A stretch of 64,000 nt of DNA. Source: Apiosordaria backusii. Lineage: Eukaryota > Ascomycota > Sordariomycetes > Sordariales > Lasiosphaeriaceae. Both the position numbers and the translations under genes were made by a program. The notes below the pieces were generated by a model, which saw only the letters and a list, made by a program, of their open reading frames with translations, had not been told where the DNA came from and ran no database searches. Below are positions 1-10,648 of the stretch, piece after piece. The stretch covers positions 3,472,001 to 3,536,000 of the forward strand of contig JAUKTV010000002.1 of NCBI GenBank assembly GCA_030549205.1. The letters run 5' to 3'. The stretch's first letter is position 1, and each line of letters begins with the position of its first letter.

Positions 1-47
1 CCGCAGTTACACACGCCTCATACACCTAGGTGCTAACGTCTGAATAG

Positions 48-1401
48 CTGCATAGTCAACGTCACCAACCCCTCCGAAGCCGCCTGCTGCCGCATCGGCT
101 CGACCTGCGGCTCCCCGTGTTCAGCAGATAAATACCAATGTCAAGTCACCGTCACCCGCACCAGCTCCAACACCCCCGTCACCACCACCTCCTCCGCCTG
201 CTGCCACCGTCGATGTCCCCAGACATCCTACTACGGCTGCCCCCTCGACTTCGGCGGCGCCTGCTGTCCCCATGGCCAAACATGCGGAACCTCATCCTTG
301 TGTCTTAGCACCATCCCCCCTTCCACTTCCCCGTTATTAACCCCCGTCCCATCAGGCTGTAGCCAAGGCCAAATCACCTGCGCCAGCAGCCTCGGAGGCG
401 GTTGCTGCCCCAACACCCTCGCCTGCTCCCAATCCGACGGTTCCCCGGTGTGCGCAATGACAACAGTCATCCCAACTGGCTCCGGTATCTCCTCTATCGA
501 CCGCAACGAAGCCAGTTCCTCTTCTGACCTCTCCGTCGGCGCCAAAGCCGGCATCGCTGTCGGCGTTGTAATCGCCGCCGGCATTCTTATCGGGCTAGCA
601 ACCTGGCTCTGGCACCGCCGTCGTAAACAACGACGCACCGAAGCCGGGGCTGTTACCTCCGCTTCCGGTGCAGGCGGTGGCGGTGATATCCCCCGTATCA
701 TCGGCACCGAAGACGGTCGAGGCGGGGTACCGACCGCGTCGGAGATCCAAAGCGGGAGAGTCCCCTTTGGCACGCAGGAATACTACGGCCCTGAAGCCCA
801 GCCTGGGCCTTATAGCGACCCCTCCCCCGACAACCACAATCAATTCTACCAAAATGGTTATGGAAGTAGTCCCAACCCGCAGTCAGCTTCCACCACCCCC
901 GGGGTTGATCAGCAAGCCTACTTCCCAAATATGATATCCCCCATCCCTGCCCCGTCCGCGAACTTTGGGGGGCAACAGGGGGTGCTGCCGGTTATGCCGA
1001 ATGATCCGGGGGAGATTCAGCGGCCGGTGGAGATTGCGGAGGGGGGGGTGAGGAGGCAGGGGACGACTGCTACGGGGGTGACGGCTGGGACGGGGGTCTC
1101 TGGGGTTACGGAGAGTAGTGATGTTGTTGCTGGTGGAGGGGGAGGGGTGGGGAGGTCGGATAGTGCGAGGTTTGAGCTTTATGGGAGTGATCCGGGGCAG
1201 TTGAGCCCGAGGAGTTTGGGAGGGGGGGAGGAGCAGTTTTATACTCCTGATGAGAGGCCGCCGCCGCCTGGAGGGGGGCAGGACGGGGGGCAAGGGGGGC
1301 AAGGAGGAGGGGGGGGAGGTGGTTTCAGGGGGGGTATGGGAGGTGAGATGGAGAGGTTGCAGAACATTGTTTTGCGAGATTTGCTTCTCTTTTCACAATA
1401 A
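48..1401 (+). CDS. Cys-rich single-pass membrane protein, 5' partial
   Basis: The 3' part of a gene whose start lies left of the window. Bases 1-47 look like the end of an intron: a CTAAC branch site at 33-37, an in-frame stop at 34-36 and an AG acceptor at 46-47 (or 54-55). The exon then reads open to the stop at 1399-1401. The extracellular part carries three cysteine clusters of the form GxCCPxxxxC, the last with GGGCCPNTLAC. A Ser-rich stalk follows, then one hydrophobic segment (AGIAVGVVIAAGILIGLATW), a basic stop-transfer RRRKQRR and a long Gly/Pro/Ser-rich cytosolic tail. This is the usual layout of fungal Cys-rich surface or sensor-like proteins with a Mid2/WSC-type stalk and membrane segment, though no WSC or named domain is recognisable. 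Met codon 298 is internal, not the start. The G-run-rich tail (about 1240-1350) makes the exact C-terminus less certain. Confidence 0.7.
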
Positions 1402-1930
1402 TCATGATGGGAGCTTCTTTTTAAGGGGATGGAAATGTTTATATCATCAAACACGAGAGGTATCAAGCTAGGTGGTTGGGATATAATCGAGTTGGACTTT
1501 TTCTTTTTGCTGGTTGGTATTTTGATGAAGATTTACCTAGTTTCACACCTCAGCCGTAACTCCGTTAACTCTCCCGAAACACAGTTTTCTAGACAGGAGA
1601 TCTGTTAACTTCGCTCTACTAAAAAATATTTACGAGGGTGACAACAACAGGGAACTGGGATGTTGCTGGACTGGATCAGGGCCTAAATATGGAGGGTGAT
1701 ACCTACTTTGTCTCTTTTTTTCGCATTGTTACAGTAAAATAATCTCCTAGCCCATGGTTGTGTGTTTTTCTATCAAATACCATGTCAACTTACAGATCAA
1801 CAGTCCCGGCAGATAGCTTGTGGGGGTTTGGTTAGGGGTTATTGTTTGACGAGAGTGTTTGTGATGGCACTATTACCTACTAGGGGGTACCTACACCCAT
1901 TTCACGGTTTTGACCTACCATAATTTCTCA
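1402..1930. other. Intergenic, convergent genes
   Basis: Between the 3' end of the membrane-protein gene and the 3' end of the lysine-rich exon on the opposite strand. T-rich stretches fit shared 3' ends. No further gene is seen. Confidence 0.6.
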
Positions 1931-2324
1931 TTATACCCACTTTGGCGGGGGAGGCGTGCGGCCGTCCCAGAGGGAACTCCAGCGATGTGTCCGCTCGGGG
2001 TTGAGACGTTCACTCCGTCTATACCCAGAAGGCGGCGCCGGCGGCACCTCCTTGGGTTCGGTCTTGGATACTACTTTATTGCTGGACGCTTTACTCGCCG
2101 CTGTGGTCTTGGTTTTACTTGCGGGCGGCGCCTTCGTCCCGGTCTTTACAGGTATGAGCGATGCCTTTTTTGCTGCAGTCTTTACTGGCTTGGACGCCGT
2201 TTTTGCGCTGGCTGCTTTTACTGGTTTGGAGATCTTGCTTCCCGTATTCGCTTTGGTCTTGGATGCGATCTTGGACGCGGTCTTGGTCTTGGATGTCTTC
2301 TTGTTCCCGTCTGGGTTACCATCG
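1931..2324 (-). CDS. Lysine/alanine/serine-rich coding exon, candidate 3' exon of the GFA gene
   Basis: On the minus strand, 131 codons run from 2324 to a TAA at 1933-1931 with no stop and no in-frame Met, so ORF finders that need a start miss it. The product is low complexity and very basic: many KT/SK/AK pairs (SKTKTASKIASKTK, KPVKTAAKKAS), then PPAPPSGYRRSERL and a Pro-rich end. It resembles a histone H1 C-terminal tail in composition. An in-frame TGA lies just upstream, so the exon must be spliced on. A TATAG acceptor ends at 2325. A GTAAAT donor inside the last GFA codons (2469-2464) joins exactly in phase (CA + C), giving a 145 bp intron and a 266-residue protein. The lysine-rich reading frame is seen directly; that it is expressed and fused to GFA is inference. 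Confidence 0.5.
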
Positions 2325-2465
2325 CTATATAGATGTTGCGTTGATTTTCATCTCATCAGCCTTCTTTGGTTCCCTTCATATAGCTGCTAGTCCTGTCCTC
2401 CCAAATTTGCTATGCCATGCTATGCCACAGATCAAATCAATGATTAGAAGAAATGGTAAAAGTAT

Positions 2466-3066
2466 TTACTGAGGCATGTGCTCAAAGGGCTTCGCCAGGT
2501 GCTCCTGACAGAAGGGGAGCTTGCTGACGGTCCAGATTTCGGTGTCCTGGATTTGTATTAGCTTTGGTTCCTATTCGAGGTGATTAATAGGACTTACAGG
2601 CTTCAGAGTCTTCTTGATCTCAGAATCCAAGCTGCCGCCCTTCAGGGCAATGATCTCGGGAGCGGCATCGGGGTCGTGGGCAATGGGGGAGCCGCACTCC
2701 TCGCAGAACCAGCGGTAGACGGCGTTGCCAGACTCAGCGACGCCCTTCCACTTCTTGACGGGACCCTTGATATCGAGCTTGTCCTTGGGGACGACAACTA
2801 CGAGAGCTAATCACATCAAAAAATTGTTAGCGATCTGATAAGATCGAATTGGTGGCGGGGGCCAGGGCCTGAGCCGGGCAGGAAAGAGGCGGGGTAGCCC
2901 CCCCTCAAGTCCGAACAGTGACGTAGGAATAACGGGAGAGCTCACAGTAGGTAGAACCCGATTGACGCTGGCAGTCATCGCAATGGTCATAACCAGTGAG
3001 CAAGGGGGCGTCAACGTCAACTTTGTAGGTGACGGCTTTGCAGAGGCAGTGTCCGGTGAGAGGCAT
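2466..3066 (-). CDS. GFA/CENP-V-type (Mss4-like fold) zinc protein
   Basis: Exons 3066-2946, 2806-2598 and 2546-2466, joined by GTGAGC and GTAAGT donors with a GCTAAC branch site in intron 1. They give 136 residues starting MPLTGHCLCKAVTY. Three Cys pairs expected to bind zinc are present: C7/C9, C29/C32 (HCDDCQRQSG) and C75/C78 (FCEECGSPI). The family is named after glutathione-dependent formaldehyde-activating enzyme and includes animal CENP-V; most fungal members have no proven reaction, so no substrate is assigned. The simple reading ends ...FEHMPQ at 2466. An alternative splice inside the last codons would extend the protein into the lysine-rich exon 1931-2324. It is transcribed divergently from MBF1 across 2.1 kb. 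Confidence 0.85.
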
Positions 3067-5209
3067 GTTGGGCTAAGTTGGTACACAAGCGAAGATGTAA
3101 GAACAAAATACAAGTGAAGTCAGTTGAATGGGAATTGATGTTGCGAGGTGAGGTAAGGGATGAAGAGAGAGGCCAACAAAGAGGGGATGGTCAACGTCCT
3201 TTAAATAATTGGAAGACCAGACTACTTCTCCAACTCAGTCCCGTCCCATACCTATGCACAATGTGAATAAGCTCCTGGGTCCGTTCGTGCTCCTGACGGG
3301 ACACAGAGACAGTCTCAAGCGCCGCTACCGATCGGCAGACCCAGACAATGGATAGATAAGGTACTAATTATCACAGGGTTGTTTTCCAAATAGCTGCCTC
3401 TCCCGTTCCCCGGATCGGGTAATAGTGGAACATTTGGAAGCACTGGAGAAACTCCTTGTTTCTCGAGAGCTTCTAATTCGAGGAGCCTGCCGCGAGGATC
3501 ACAGAGATCAAAGCTTTTGGCGCGGGGTACCACTTATTTGTCATTATCAACCCCACAAACTTACCCCTCCATTGGAGAGGTGTCACCAACAAAAAGGCCA
3601 ACCAACTACGTAACGAGGTATTTGGAATTGGCGTGTTCCTTTCGTCGTGGATATTAAATTGCTGTCACCTTCCTGTCACTATGAACCGTCATGGCGGGAC
3701 CGAGATAGTAGAACACCATCTTCGAGATCTGTGTTTCTTGTCTGTCTGTGGTTAAACGATGACACAGTCATTCTCCGTGAACCCCGACTGAACTCCGTGT
3801 TGTTTCCAGTTTGTCGTCCCTACATAAGCCGTCAATAACTATACTCCGACTTTGTTTAGTTCTCCGGGAAGGTGCGTTCATTGAGAAGAAACAACTTTTC
3901 CCAATGCAACATTGTTGGTTGCGCGATGTGAGTAAGCTGCCCGCGCTCAGCCCTATCGCACTATGAAACGTCATTACTCATGCTTGGGCTCGGACATGTG
4001 TCTCAAGCTATATGCCAAACCTTCACAAGAATAGGAGGCCAAAACTCGATACCGCATGAAGCCATCAGATCTCGGGTTGTACACGGAGACCATGAAGAGA
4101 GGCCGGTTTGCTTCGATCACCGAGGAGGAGATATTACCCCTTACATTCGCCTCAAATTCCCTTGACCATCTCCTCAAATTCCCTTGACCATCTCCTCAAA
4201 TTCCCTTGACCATCTCCTCAATGACAAGGACTGCACTGGACCGCTAGTCAAGAGTGTCCATGCTTCTTTGGCGATACCATCAGATGTTTTGGTGGCAAGA
4301 CAACTAGCAAGATGAGATGAAGTGGTTGAAATAGAAAACCGGTGATGACGGAAACCCCGACGGCCCAGGTCGTCGTTCGGAAGGCCGCGGCGGCAGGATA
4401 TGCAAACATGTTTGCCAAGATTTGTGTTGCCGACACCTGGAGAAGATGATTAGGGTGAGGTTATCGATATTTTCGAAGGAGCATTAGTAGCCGCAACTAT
4501 TGGTGAGCCCTATCCATACCGACCACACGATACTAGCTCTAGGTTCTTATCTTGACCTGCTCGTGTGACTTGAACGGATGAAACAAAGCCTCCTTGAATC
4601 TGTCAGGATGCTTTCGGTCAAGATGACATGGACATACATCTTCATGATCAGAGGTTGTCGCGAAGCTTTTCCGGAAAATCGAAGGTAAGAATTCAAGCTA
4701 CTCGCAAACAAGAATCATGTCAGCAACAAAGTCAATATCATGGCCGAGATGTTGAAGGTTTGGGGATCCCCAAACTGGAATGGCCCCACAAGGTCGTGAC
4801 CCACCACATTTCAGAGAACTGTTGCCGGGCCGGTGGATCCCTGCGTGAACTGGGCTGGCCGGGTCCACAGCCTCCCTGTGGCGCGGGGCTGCTGGGGCAG
4901 ACCAGGGCACTCTCGCCGCTCGAGTCACTGCGGTTCGACGGCCGCCCATTGCCTTCCGCGCCGACCACCTGGGCAGGAAGCCACCTCTTTAAATCTCCGC
5001 CTTGCCGTCTCGCTGCACCACCTGGAACAAACCGACAACCTTTTGTCTTTGCAATCCACTTCTTTCTTGAAGTTTTTTACACTTCACATCTCTTTCAACA
5101 ACAAACACAAACCTCTTGCCAGCTTGATAACACTCAGCTCGCTCAACCACTCAATCAACTCAACACTCCCATCTTCCCAACAAAAAAACAACCCAAACAA
5201 ACTGTCAAG
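3067..5209. other. Divergent promoter region, GFA / MBF1
   Basis: 2.1 kb between the start codons of two divergent genes. It contains a 22-bp tandem repeat (4151-4221) and, near 5100-5209, a CA/CT-rich stretch that looks like the MBF1 5' leader. Short ORFs here show no recognisable protein. Confidence 0.5.
4151..4221. repeat. 22-bp tandem repeat, 3.2 copies
   Basis: A 22-bp unit beginning CTCAAATTCCCTTGACCATC repeats exactly at 4151, 4173 and 4195, followed by a 5-base partial copy. It lies in the GFA/MBF1 intergenic region. Confidence 0.95.
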
Positions 5210-5758
5210 ATGTCTGCCTGGGATACCGATACCGTCAAGATTGGCAAGAACGTCCGCAGCGGTGCTGGCGGGCCTCGCGAGACTGTCGTCCGCGGTCAAT
5301 CAGCCCTCAACGCTGCTCGCCGTAGTGGTGCGGCCATCGCGACCGAGAAGAAGTTTGGCGCTGGCAATACTGTACGTTCTGCATCTTTCACCCCTTCGTT
5401 AATCATCAATAACTAACATCTCCGTCTCCAGGCCTCCAAGCCCGGTGTAGAAGGCCAGCGCCTCACCATGGTCGACCGCGCAGACGACATCGTCAAACCC
5501 AAGACCGTCGGCAAGGAAGTCGGCCAGGCCATCCAAAAAGCCCGCTCCGAGTTCGCCAACCCCAACGGCACCAAGGGCATGACCCAGAAGGACCTCGCCA
5601 CCAAGTGCAACACCACCCCTACCATCGTCGCCTCTTTCGAGCGTGGTGACGCCACCCCCGACCAGAAGGTGCTCTCCAACTTGGAGCGCGTCCTCAACGT
5701 CAAGCTCAGAGGGAGTGACATCGGCAAGCCCAAGTTTGAGAAGAAGGAGAAGAAGTGA
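5210..5758 (+). CDS. MBF1: Multiprotein bridging factor 1 (transcriptional coactivator)
   Basis: Exons 5210-5371 and 5432-5758, split by a 60-bp intron (GTACGT donor, AACTAAC branch, CAG acceptor), encode 162 residues. The N-terminal half ([24 protein letters not shown]) is the Mbf1 domain. The C-terminal half, from about residue 87, is a Cro/C1-type helix-turn-helix ([25 protein letters not shown]) ending in the family-typical [11 protein letters not shown]. Mbf1 bridges bZIP activators to TBP and also acts in ribosome quality control and frameshift suppression in yeast. The start at 5210 is chosen because it matches the conserved N-terminus and has a good context (GTCAAGATG), although the frame stays open far upstream. 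A long CA-rich leader fits a strongly expressed gene. Confidence 0.97.
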
Positions 5759-7363
5759 ATAGACCTTTGTCCGGATAACTTTCACTTTTGGAGGTCATGC
5801 CGCGATGTTATGGGCTGCGGTAATAAGTGCCGAGTCCCGGGATTACCTTGGGGGCATGGATAGAGGACATGCTACGTCCTCGTCTACCAGCTAGCTTGCT
5901 GGTTGAGTTAGAGATGTCGATTTAAAGACGAATGGGATGGGTTACAGGGTGATAGATGAGCTCCATGAAATCCTTTTTAGCGTTTCTGGGTTTTTCATAC
6001 AGGCTGTTTATCAGCGAGGGCACCTTGGGAGGAGTTGCATTTGTGTTTTTCTCTTCCACAGAGGAGGGAATGGCGGCGTTTGCAATTAAGAAGGCGAATC
6101 TTTTCGTTTTTTGAAAAGAATGGTTCTGCGATTAATAGACAGACAGTCGCCTTTGCAAAGGGCAAAATAGAACCCCTTTTGTCTTCGTATCTGACTGAAA
6201 GCAACCCGTGTGAATTTGTTGCAGTGACGTCAAAATAAAAGAACCACCATATGACGACAACGTTCAAGGGGCCGAATTATGGAGCCGCTAGAGACATCGC
6301 CGCCATCGACCTCAGATCATGATTCCAGACATCGAGAGTTGAAGAACAACTCTCACTCATGAAACCTAAAAACATCACAGGGTCATGACAGCACCGCTAC
6401 TTCCAATGACCACTCTTACTTTCACCACCGCCCCTACCAGGACTGCCCAACTTCGGTGCAGGAATCAACTCCGTATTCACTTGCCCAACAAAACCACGAA
6501 TCTTCTCTTACTAATGAGAAGTACCTAAGCAATACCACAAGATTACGTTATTCCACTGATAATATCCGTAAACAAACGGAGACTGTGACAAAGAATGGGA
6601 GTAGGCAAGGAGGAAGGACTTTGGACACGGGGGGTGCGAATCACTTGCTGATTTAGAAAAAGAACACCAAGGCGTCTATCCACAATCACTGGACAGGAAA
6701 GTCATGGTACTTTGTTGGCTTTCTTTTGGTAATAATACTTGTATGGTTTAGACGTGATGGCTGGCGCCTTCTGTAGCGCGCCAGTGAGAGACTCTAACTA
6801 CGACTTCTAAAAAGATTATAGCGTAGATTGATGGTTGATGGGGAGCCAATCTATGGGAGGCTCTCTCTTCCTTGTCTACCCTTTCATGAGTCTACATCAT
6901 CTCAGACCTGAGAAGGGAGAGGCTAGATGTCATTTTGGCTATTATTCACCCATACGTTGCAACATATATAGCCTTGTGGATCGACGGCGTGATATCTGAG
7001 ATGAACATAGTGTTAGCTAGATGCTAATCTAATCCAACATTCGAGTGAAGATGATGATTCCAGATAAAGCAAAGACTTCAGACTGTTTGAGAAGATTATT
7101 ATAACGCGGTTTTTGTACAGCATGCATCCTTCATCGCGATGGGTATTCAAAACGCCAGAGGACAATGGACAAATCTGATGGCCCCGCGTGCGTCATCATG
7201 GTCTTCGGAGGGATGTGATGTATCATGTATAGACAAAAGGAAAAACATGCAGAGAAGACCAACTCACCGATTGTTTTGTTTATTCGTCATTTTGACCTTC
7301 CTCGACGCTTGTTGTCATCGGGTATCTCATCTTTTCCTTGTATTCCTTTCTCTCAACATTTCC
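5759..7363. other. Intergenic, MBF1 and RRP7 3' ends
   Basis: 1.6 kb between two convergent genes. Small ORFs at 5995-6267 and 6456-6656 have no recognisable product. No RNA gene is seen. Confidence 0.5.
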
Positions 7364-8341
7364 TCACGCCTCAGGCACAAACTTCCCCCTCTTCATCCTC
7401 ATCGCCTCCAGCTTCTTCCTGTCATCCTCAAACCGCTTCAACAACTCCTCCTGCTCCTCCTTCTGCTTCTCCCTCAACTGGAATCTATACAACCCCTCCA
7501 TCTCCTGCCTCTTCTTCTCCGCCCTCTCCACCATTTTCTTCCTCGCTTCTTCCGCCTCGGTCCTGCTCGCAGGCGCGTTCCTGCCTCCCCTCGTCACAGT
7601 AACGAAACCATCCTCATCCGGCTCGTTCCGCAATCTCTTGGCAATCTCGGCAGCTTCCTTCTCCCTCCTGGCGAAAACAGCAGAGAAGGCGTCGACTGCT
7701 TGCTGGAGAGTGGCTGGGTCGGGGTAGCATAGCCGGTTATGCTGTTTCAACCATACCGACCCGAGAGCGGGGACTTTGCTGGCGACATCACCAGCGCCCC
7801 ATTCGGGATACTTTTTCGTTTTTGGAAGCTTGGCGCAGGCTTTGAGGACTTGTTCCACGCTCTTCTCGTCGGCTAGTAGTACAATTGCTGTGCTGCCTGA
7901 TTTCCTCAAGGGACGGGTCCAAGTGGAGGGTAATCTAGCGGCTTCGTCTTCTCTGCTTCTTTCGGCATCTTCTTCCTCTTCGCGCTTTCGCTTCTTGTTG
8001 GTGCTACCGTGGGCTTGGAGGAGACGGACGGCGTTGACTGGGACGGCGGCGTCGAGGGGGGAGAGCTTGTGGGCGGTGTCTTTGCGCTCGTCTTCAAAGC
8101 TGGCGGACTCGAAGCGGCCTGGTCCGACTAGCGAGGCGAAGAGGGAGCGGAGGTGGAGGTCGGTGCTGTCGACTGGACAGTTGGTGAGGAAGAGGGAGCG
8201 GGAGTCGCTGGGGATGGGGATCTTGGGGGTGTTGCGGCGGAGGTAGAGGTAGTGGGTTGTTGGCTTGGGAAAGGAGGGTAATGGCGGGATGGAGATGGGG
8301 AGGACGATGAAGTCCCCTAATGTTGAGGGCGTTGAAGGCAT
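7364..8341 (-). CDS. RRP7: Ribosomal RNA-processing protein 7 homologue
   Basis: An uninterrupted 325-codon gene. Rrp7 is a small-subunit processome factor (UTP-C/CURI complexes in yeast) needed for pre-18S rRNA cleavage in the nucleolus. The N-terminal 45 residues are Pro-rich (IPPLPSFPKPTTHYLYLRRN). An RRM-like region follows from about 47 (SLFLTNCPVDSTDLHLRSLFA) with a basic insert KKRKREEEED. The C-terminal about 90 residues form the diagnostic Rrp7 tail: DEDGFVTVTRGGRN, then a charged helix ending FQLREKQKEEQEELLKRFEDD and KRGKFVPEA. The length is close to yeast Rrp7 (about 300). It shares a 454-bp divergent promoter with the MFS gene. Confidence 0.95.
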   Translation of the reverse strand: MPSTPSTLGDFIVLPISIPPLPSFPKPTTHYLYLRRNTPKIPIPSDSRSLFLTNCPVDSTDLHLRSLFASLVGPGRFESASFEDERKDTAHKLSPLDAAVPVNAVRLLQAHGSTNKKRKREEEEDAERSREDEAARLPSTWTRPLRKSGSTAIVLLADEKSVEQVLKACAKLPKTKKYPEWGAGDVASKVPALGSVWLKQHNRLCYPDPATLQQAVDAFSAVFARREKEAAEIAKRLRNEPDEDGFVTVTRGGRNAPASRTEAEEARKKMVERAEKKRQEMEGLYRFQLREKQKEEQEELLKRFEDDRKKLEAMRMKRGKFVPEA

Positions 8342-8795
8342 TTTTGCGGGATGTGGTGATGGTTTTGGCTGGTGAAGGCGCGCTGCAAGATGATCGCGAT
8401 GGATTGGATGGTTGATTGAAGGTCGAGAAACTTTTGTGACCCACTTCTACGCTTGGTGCGTTATCCATGTTATGCAATTGGTTGGAAGGCGATAGGCGAT
8501 AAGAGCTTAGCTTATCAGGTCGTACTGACGATGAATTGGGCCAAGGGCTTTGAGCTCACCATCCCGATCGGTCCTTTGCTGACGATTGTTCATGTTCTGG
8601 TACAATTCAATTATGCCTGTCTTTGCCATTTTTTACGCCAACAATTCTTATCACGATAGAATTGGGCGATTGAGAGAAGCTTCCTCCGGCTCTTAGAATG
8701 CATTCGTTGATTTTACCTTGAGACGTTACACTCACAATTCGACCCAGTCACAAAATCCGCTGAGGCCGGTGACGCTCGTTACAAGCTACAACACG
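8342..8795. promoter_or_regulatory. Divergent promoter region, RRP7 / MFS transporter
   Basis: 454 bp between the two start codons. No specific element is called. Confidence 0.5.
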
Positions 8796-10469
8796 ATGAC
8801 TGGCTCGAATGGTGTCTCAGCTGGTGTTACCACAGCCAGGTCGTCACGTTTACTGTCATTTATCAACTTTCTTGGTACCCGCCAGAAACATGGCCAAGCA
8901 CAGGCACCACTCTTCCTCGAGTTCCGCTCATCCACCCTCTTCATCGTCTTCACAGTCTGCTTGGCTATTTTCACCGACATTTTGTTCTACGGCCTAATCG
9001 TCCCCGTTTTCCCATTCAGCCTCTCGGAGCAGATCGGGTTGTCAGAAGACAAAGTGCAAGAATGGACCGCCATACTCCTCGCCTGTTACAATGTCACTCT
9101 TTTTCTGGGCAGCCCGCTCGTTGGGCTCTACGCCGACCACACATCATCGCGTAGATGGCCGCTGCTTCTTGGGCTAGTGGCGCTCTGCGCGTCAACCCTG
9201 CTGCTGTGTCTGAGCAAGACGATTGCCCTGCTTGTTGTAGGCAGGCTACTCCAAGGACTGAGCGCCGCCATCGTCTGGTCGGTTGGGTTGGCGCTGTTGG
9301 TGGACACAGTTGGAAAGGACATCGGTTACGCCATGGGATATGTTACCATTGCGATGTCAGTGGGCTTGCTGATCTCACCGGTTATTGGCGGAGCGGTGTA
9401 CGATGCAGCTGGGTATTATGCAGTGTTCTATATCGCCTTTGCGATTATAGCCTGCGATATCGCTCTCCGACTTGTGTTGGTAGAGAAGAGAGTTGCTCAA
9501 CAATGGCTCGTGGGACCTCAAATTTCGGAGGGCGAAAGTGCACCTACCGGCAACAGGGAAGATGAAGAAAAGCAGGTCCAAGCAACAAACCATGCAGAAG
9601 CCGACCCAGCCTCGCCACCCTCACCGACTCGGCACGGAACCAGTTCCGGTAGCCCGACTGCTGCATTATCGACGCCGACCCTGAATCCTGCGAAGCACCC
9701 GCATTGGGAGCTGATCAAGAATCGACGCATGCTGGCCGCGCTGCTGGGGATTGCGATCGAAGCATGCATTGTGTGAGCATTCCTTCTGCAGTTTCCGTTG
9801 GGGCTCATCCGATAGGCGGGACCATCTCCAATAGTCGTGTAAGTGCTGACCTCTGTCAGGTTTGCTTTCGATACTGTGATTCCACTCTACGTCAAAGAAA
9901 CCTTCCAATGGAATTCGACAGCCGCCGGCTTGATTTTCATCTGCGTCATGGTCCCGGGCTTTGCGTCGCCGATTGTTGGTAAGCTAGCCGATAAGTATGG
10001 TGCCAAGTGGTTCTCAGTCGCCGGCTTCGCCATCTCGATACCGCCGTTGGTCTGTCTTCGGTTTGTGACGAGTAACACAATGGAACACAAGGTCTTGCTT
10101 TGTGCACTTTTGGCGCTGTTGGGTGTTACATTGGTTACCTTGGCCAACACCCCTTTAATGGCAGAAATCACGTATGCTATAGATGAACGTGAGGCTCAAC
10201 AGCCGGGAGTATGGGGTGAGAAGGGGGTCTATGGTATTGCCTATGGTCTGTTCACTACTGCATATGCACTGGGTGGGACGGTTGGAAGCATCACAGCCGG
10301 TTACATCCAAGCTGGACCAGGCTGGGGAACCACGACATGGTACTGCGGTGTATGGGCAGCGGTAGGTGCGGTTGTGTCTTTCTGGCTTGGAGCAAGGCCT
10401 GATGATGTGCCCAAGAGCCCAGGACCCGCCGATGAAGAACTACCGGCATCATCAAGCGGGGTTGCGTAG
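8796..10469 (+). CDS. MFS transporter, 12-TM DHA1/vesicular-amine-transporter-like
   Basis: Exons 8796-9772 and 9860-10469 (GTGAGC donor, GCTGAC branch, CAG acceptor) give 528 residues. Six hydrophobic segments lie before a polar central loop (about residues 226-300) and six after, as in 12-TM major facilitator proteins. Motif A-like GLYADHTSSRR is at about 110-120, and an antiporter-type motif C, SPVIGGAVYD, is at about 194-203. The arrangement and TM1 FTDILFYGLIVPVFP resemble the vesicular monoamine transporter branch of DHA1 proton antiporters. Substrate unknown; drug/polyamine/amine export is typical of the branch. An upstream in-frame codon at 8718 gives a 26-residue extension that looks like leader sequence, so the start at 8796 is preferred. 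Confidence 0.9.
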
Positions 10470-10648
10470 CGGAAGCCGAGCAAAATTACGAGATGAGTGA
10501 TCAGAAGTGCACTTCTTCAACAATTCTTTAGCCTGCTTTGGTGATATCTGCCCGCCTCGAGCGGCTGCAGCATGCTCAACACCACATCAGCTGACATGAA
10601 ACGGAACCCTTTCCGCAGCCGGCTATCTCCAACCAGCATTCCGGCCGA

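Noticed and set aside
4628..5209. Long in-frame N-terminal extension of MBF1
   Set aside because: The frame is open but the sequence looks like promoter and CA-rich leader; MSAWDTDTV at 5210 is the conserved Mbf1 start.
7139..7732. Plus-strand ORFs of up to 197 codons over 7.1-8.2 kb
   Set aside because: Antisense shadows of RRP7, with Leu/Ser-rich compositions expected from its charged codons.
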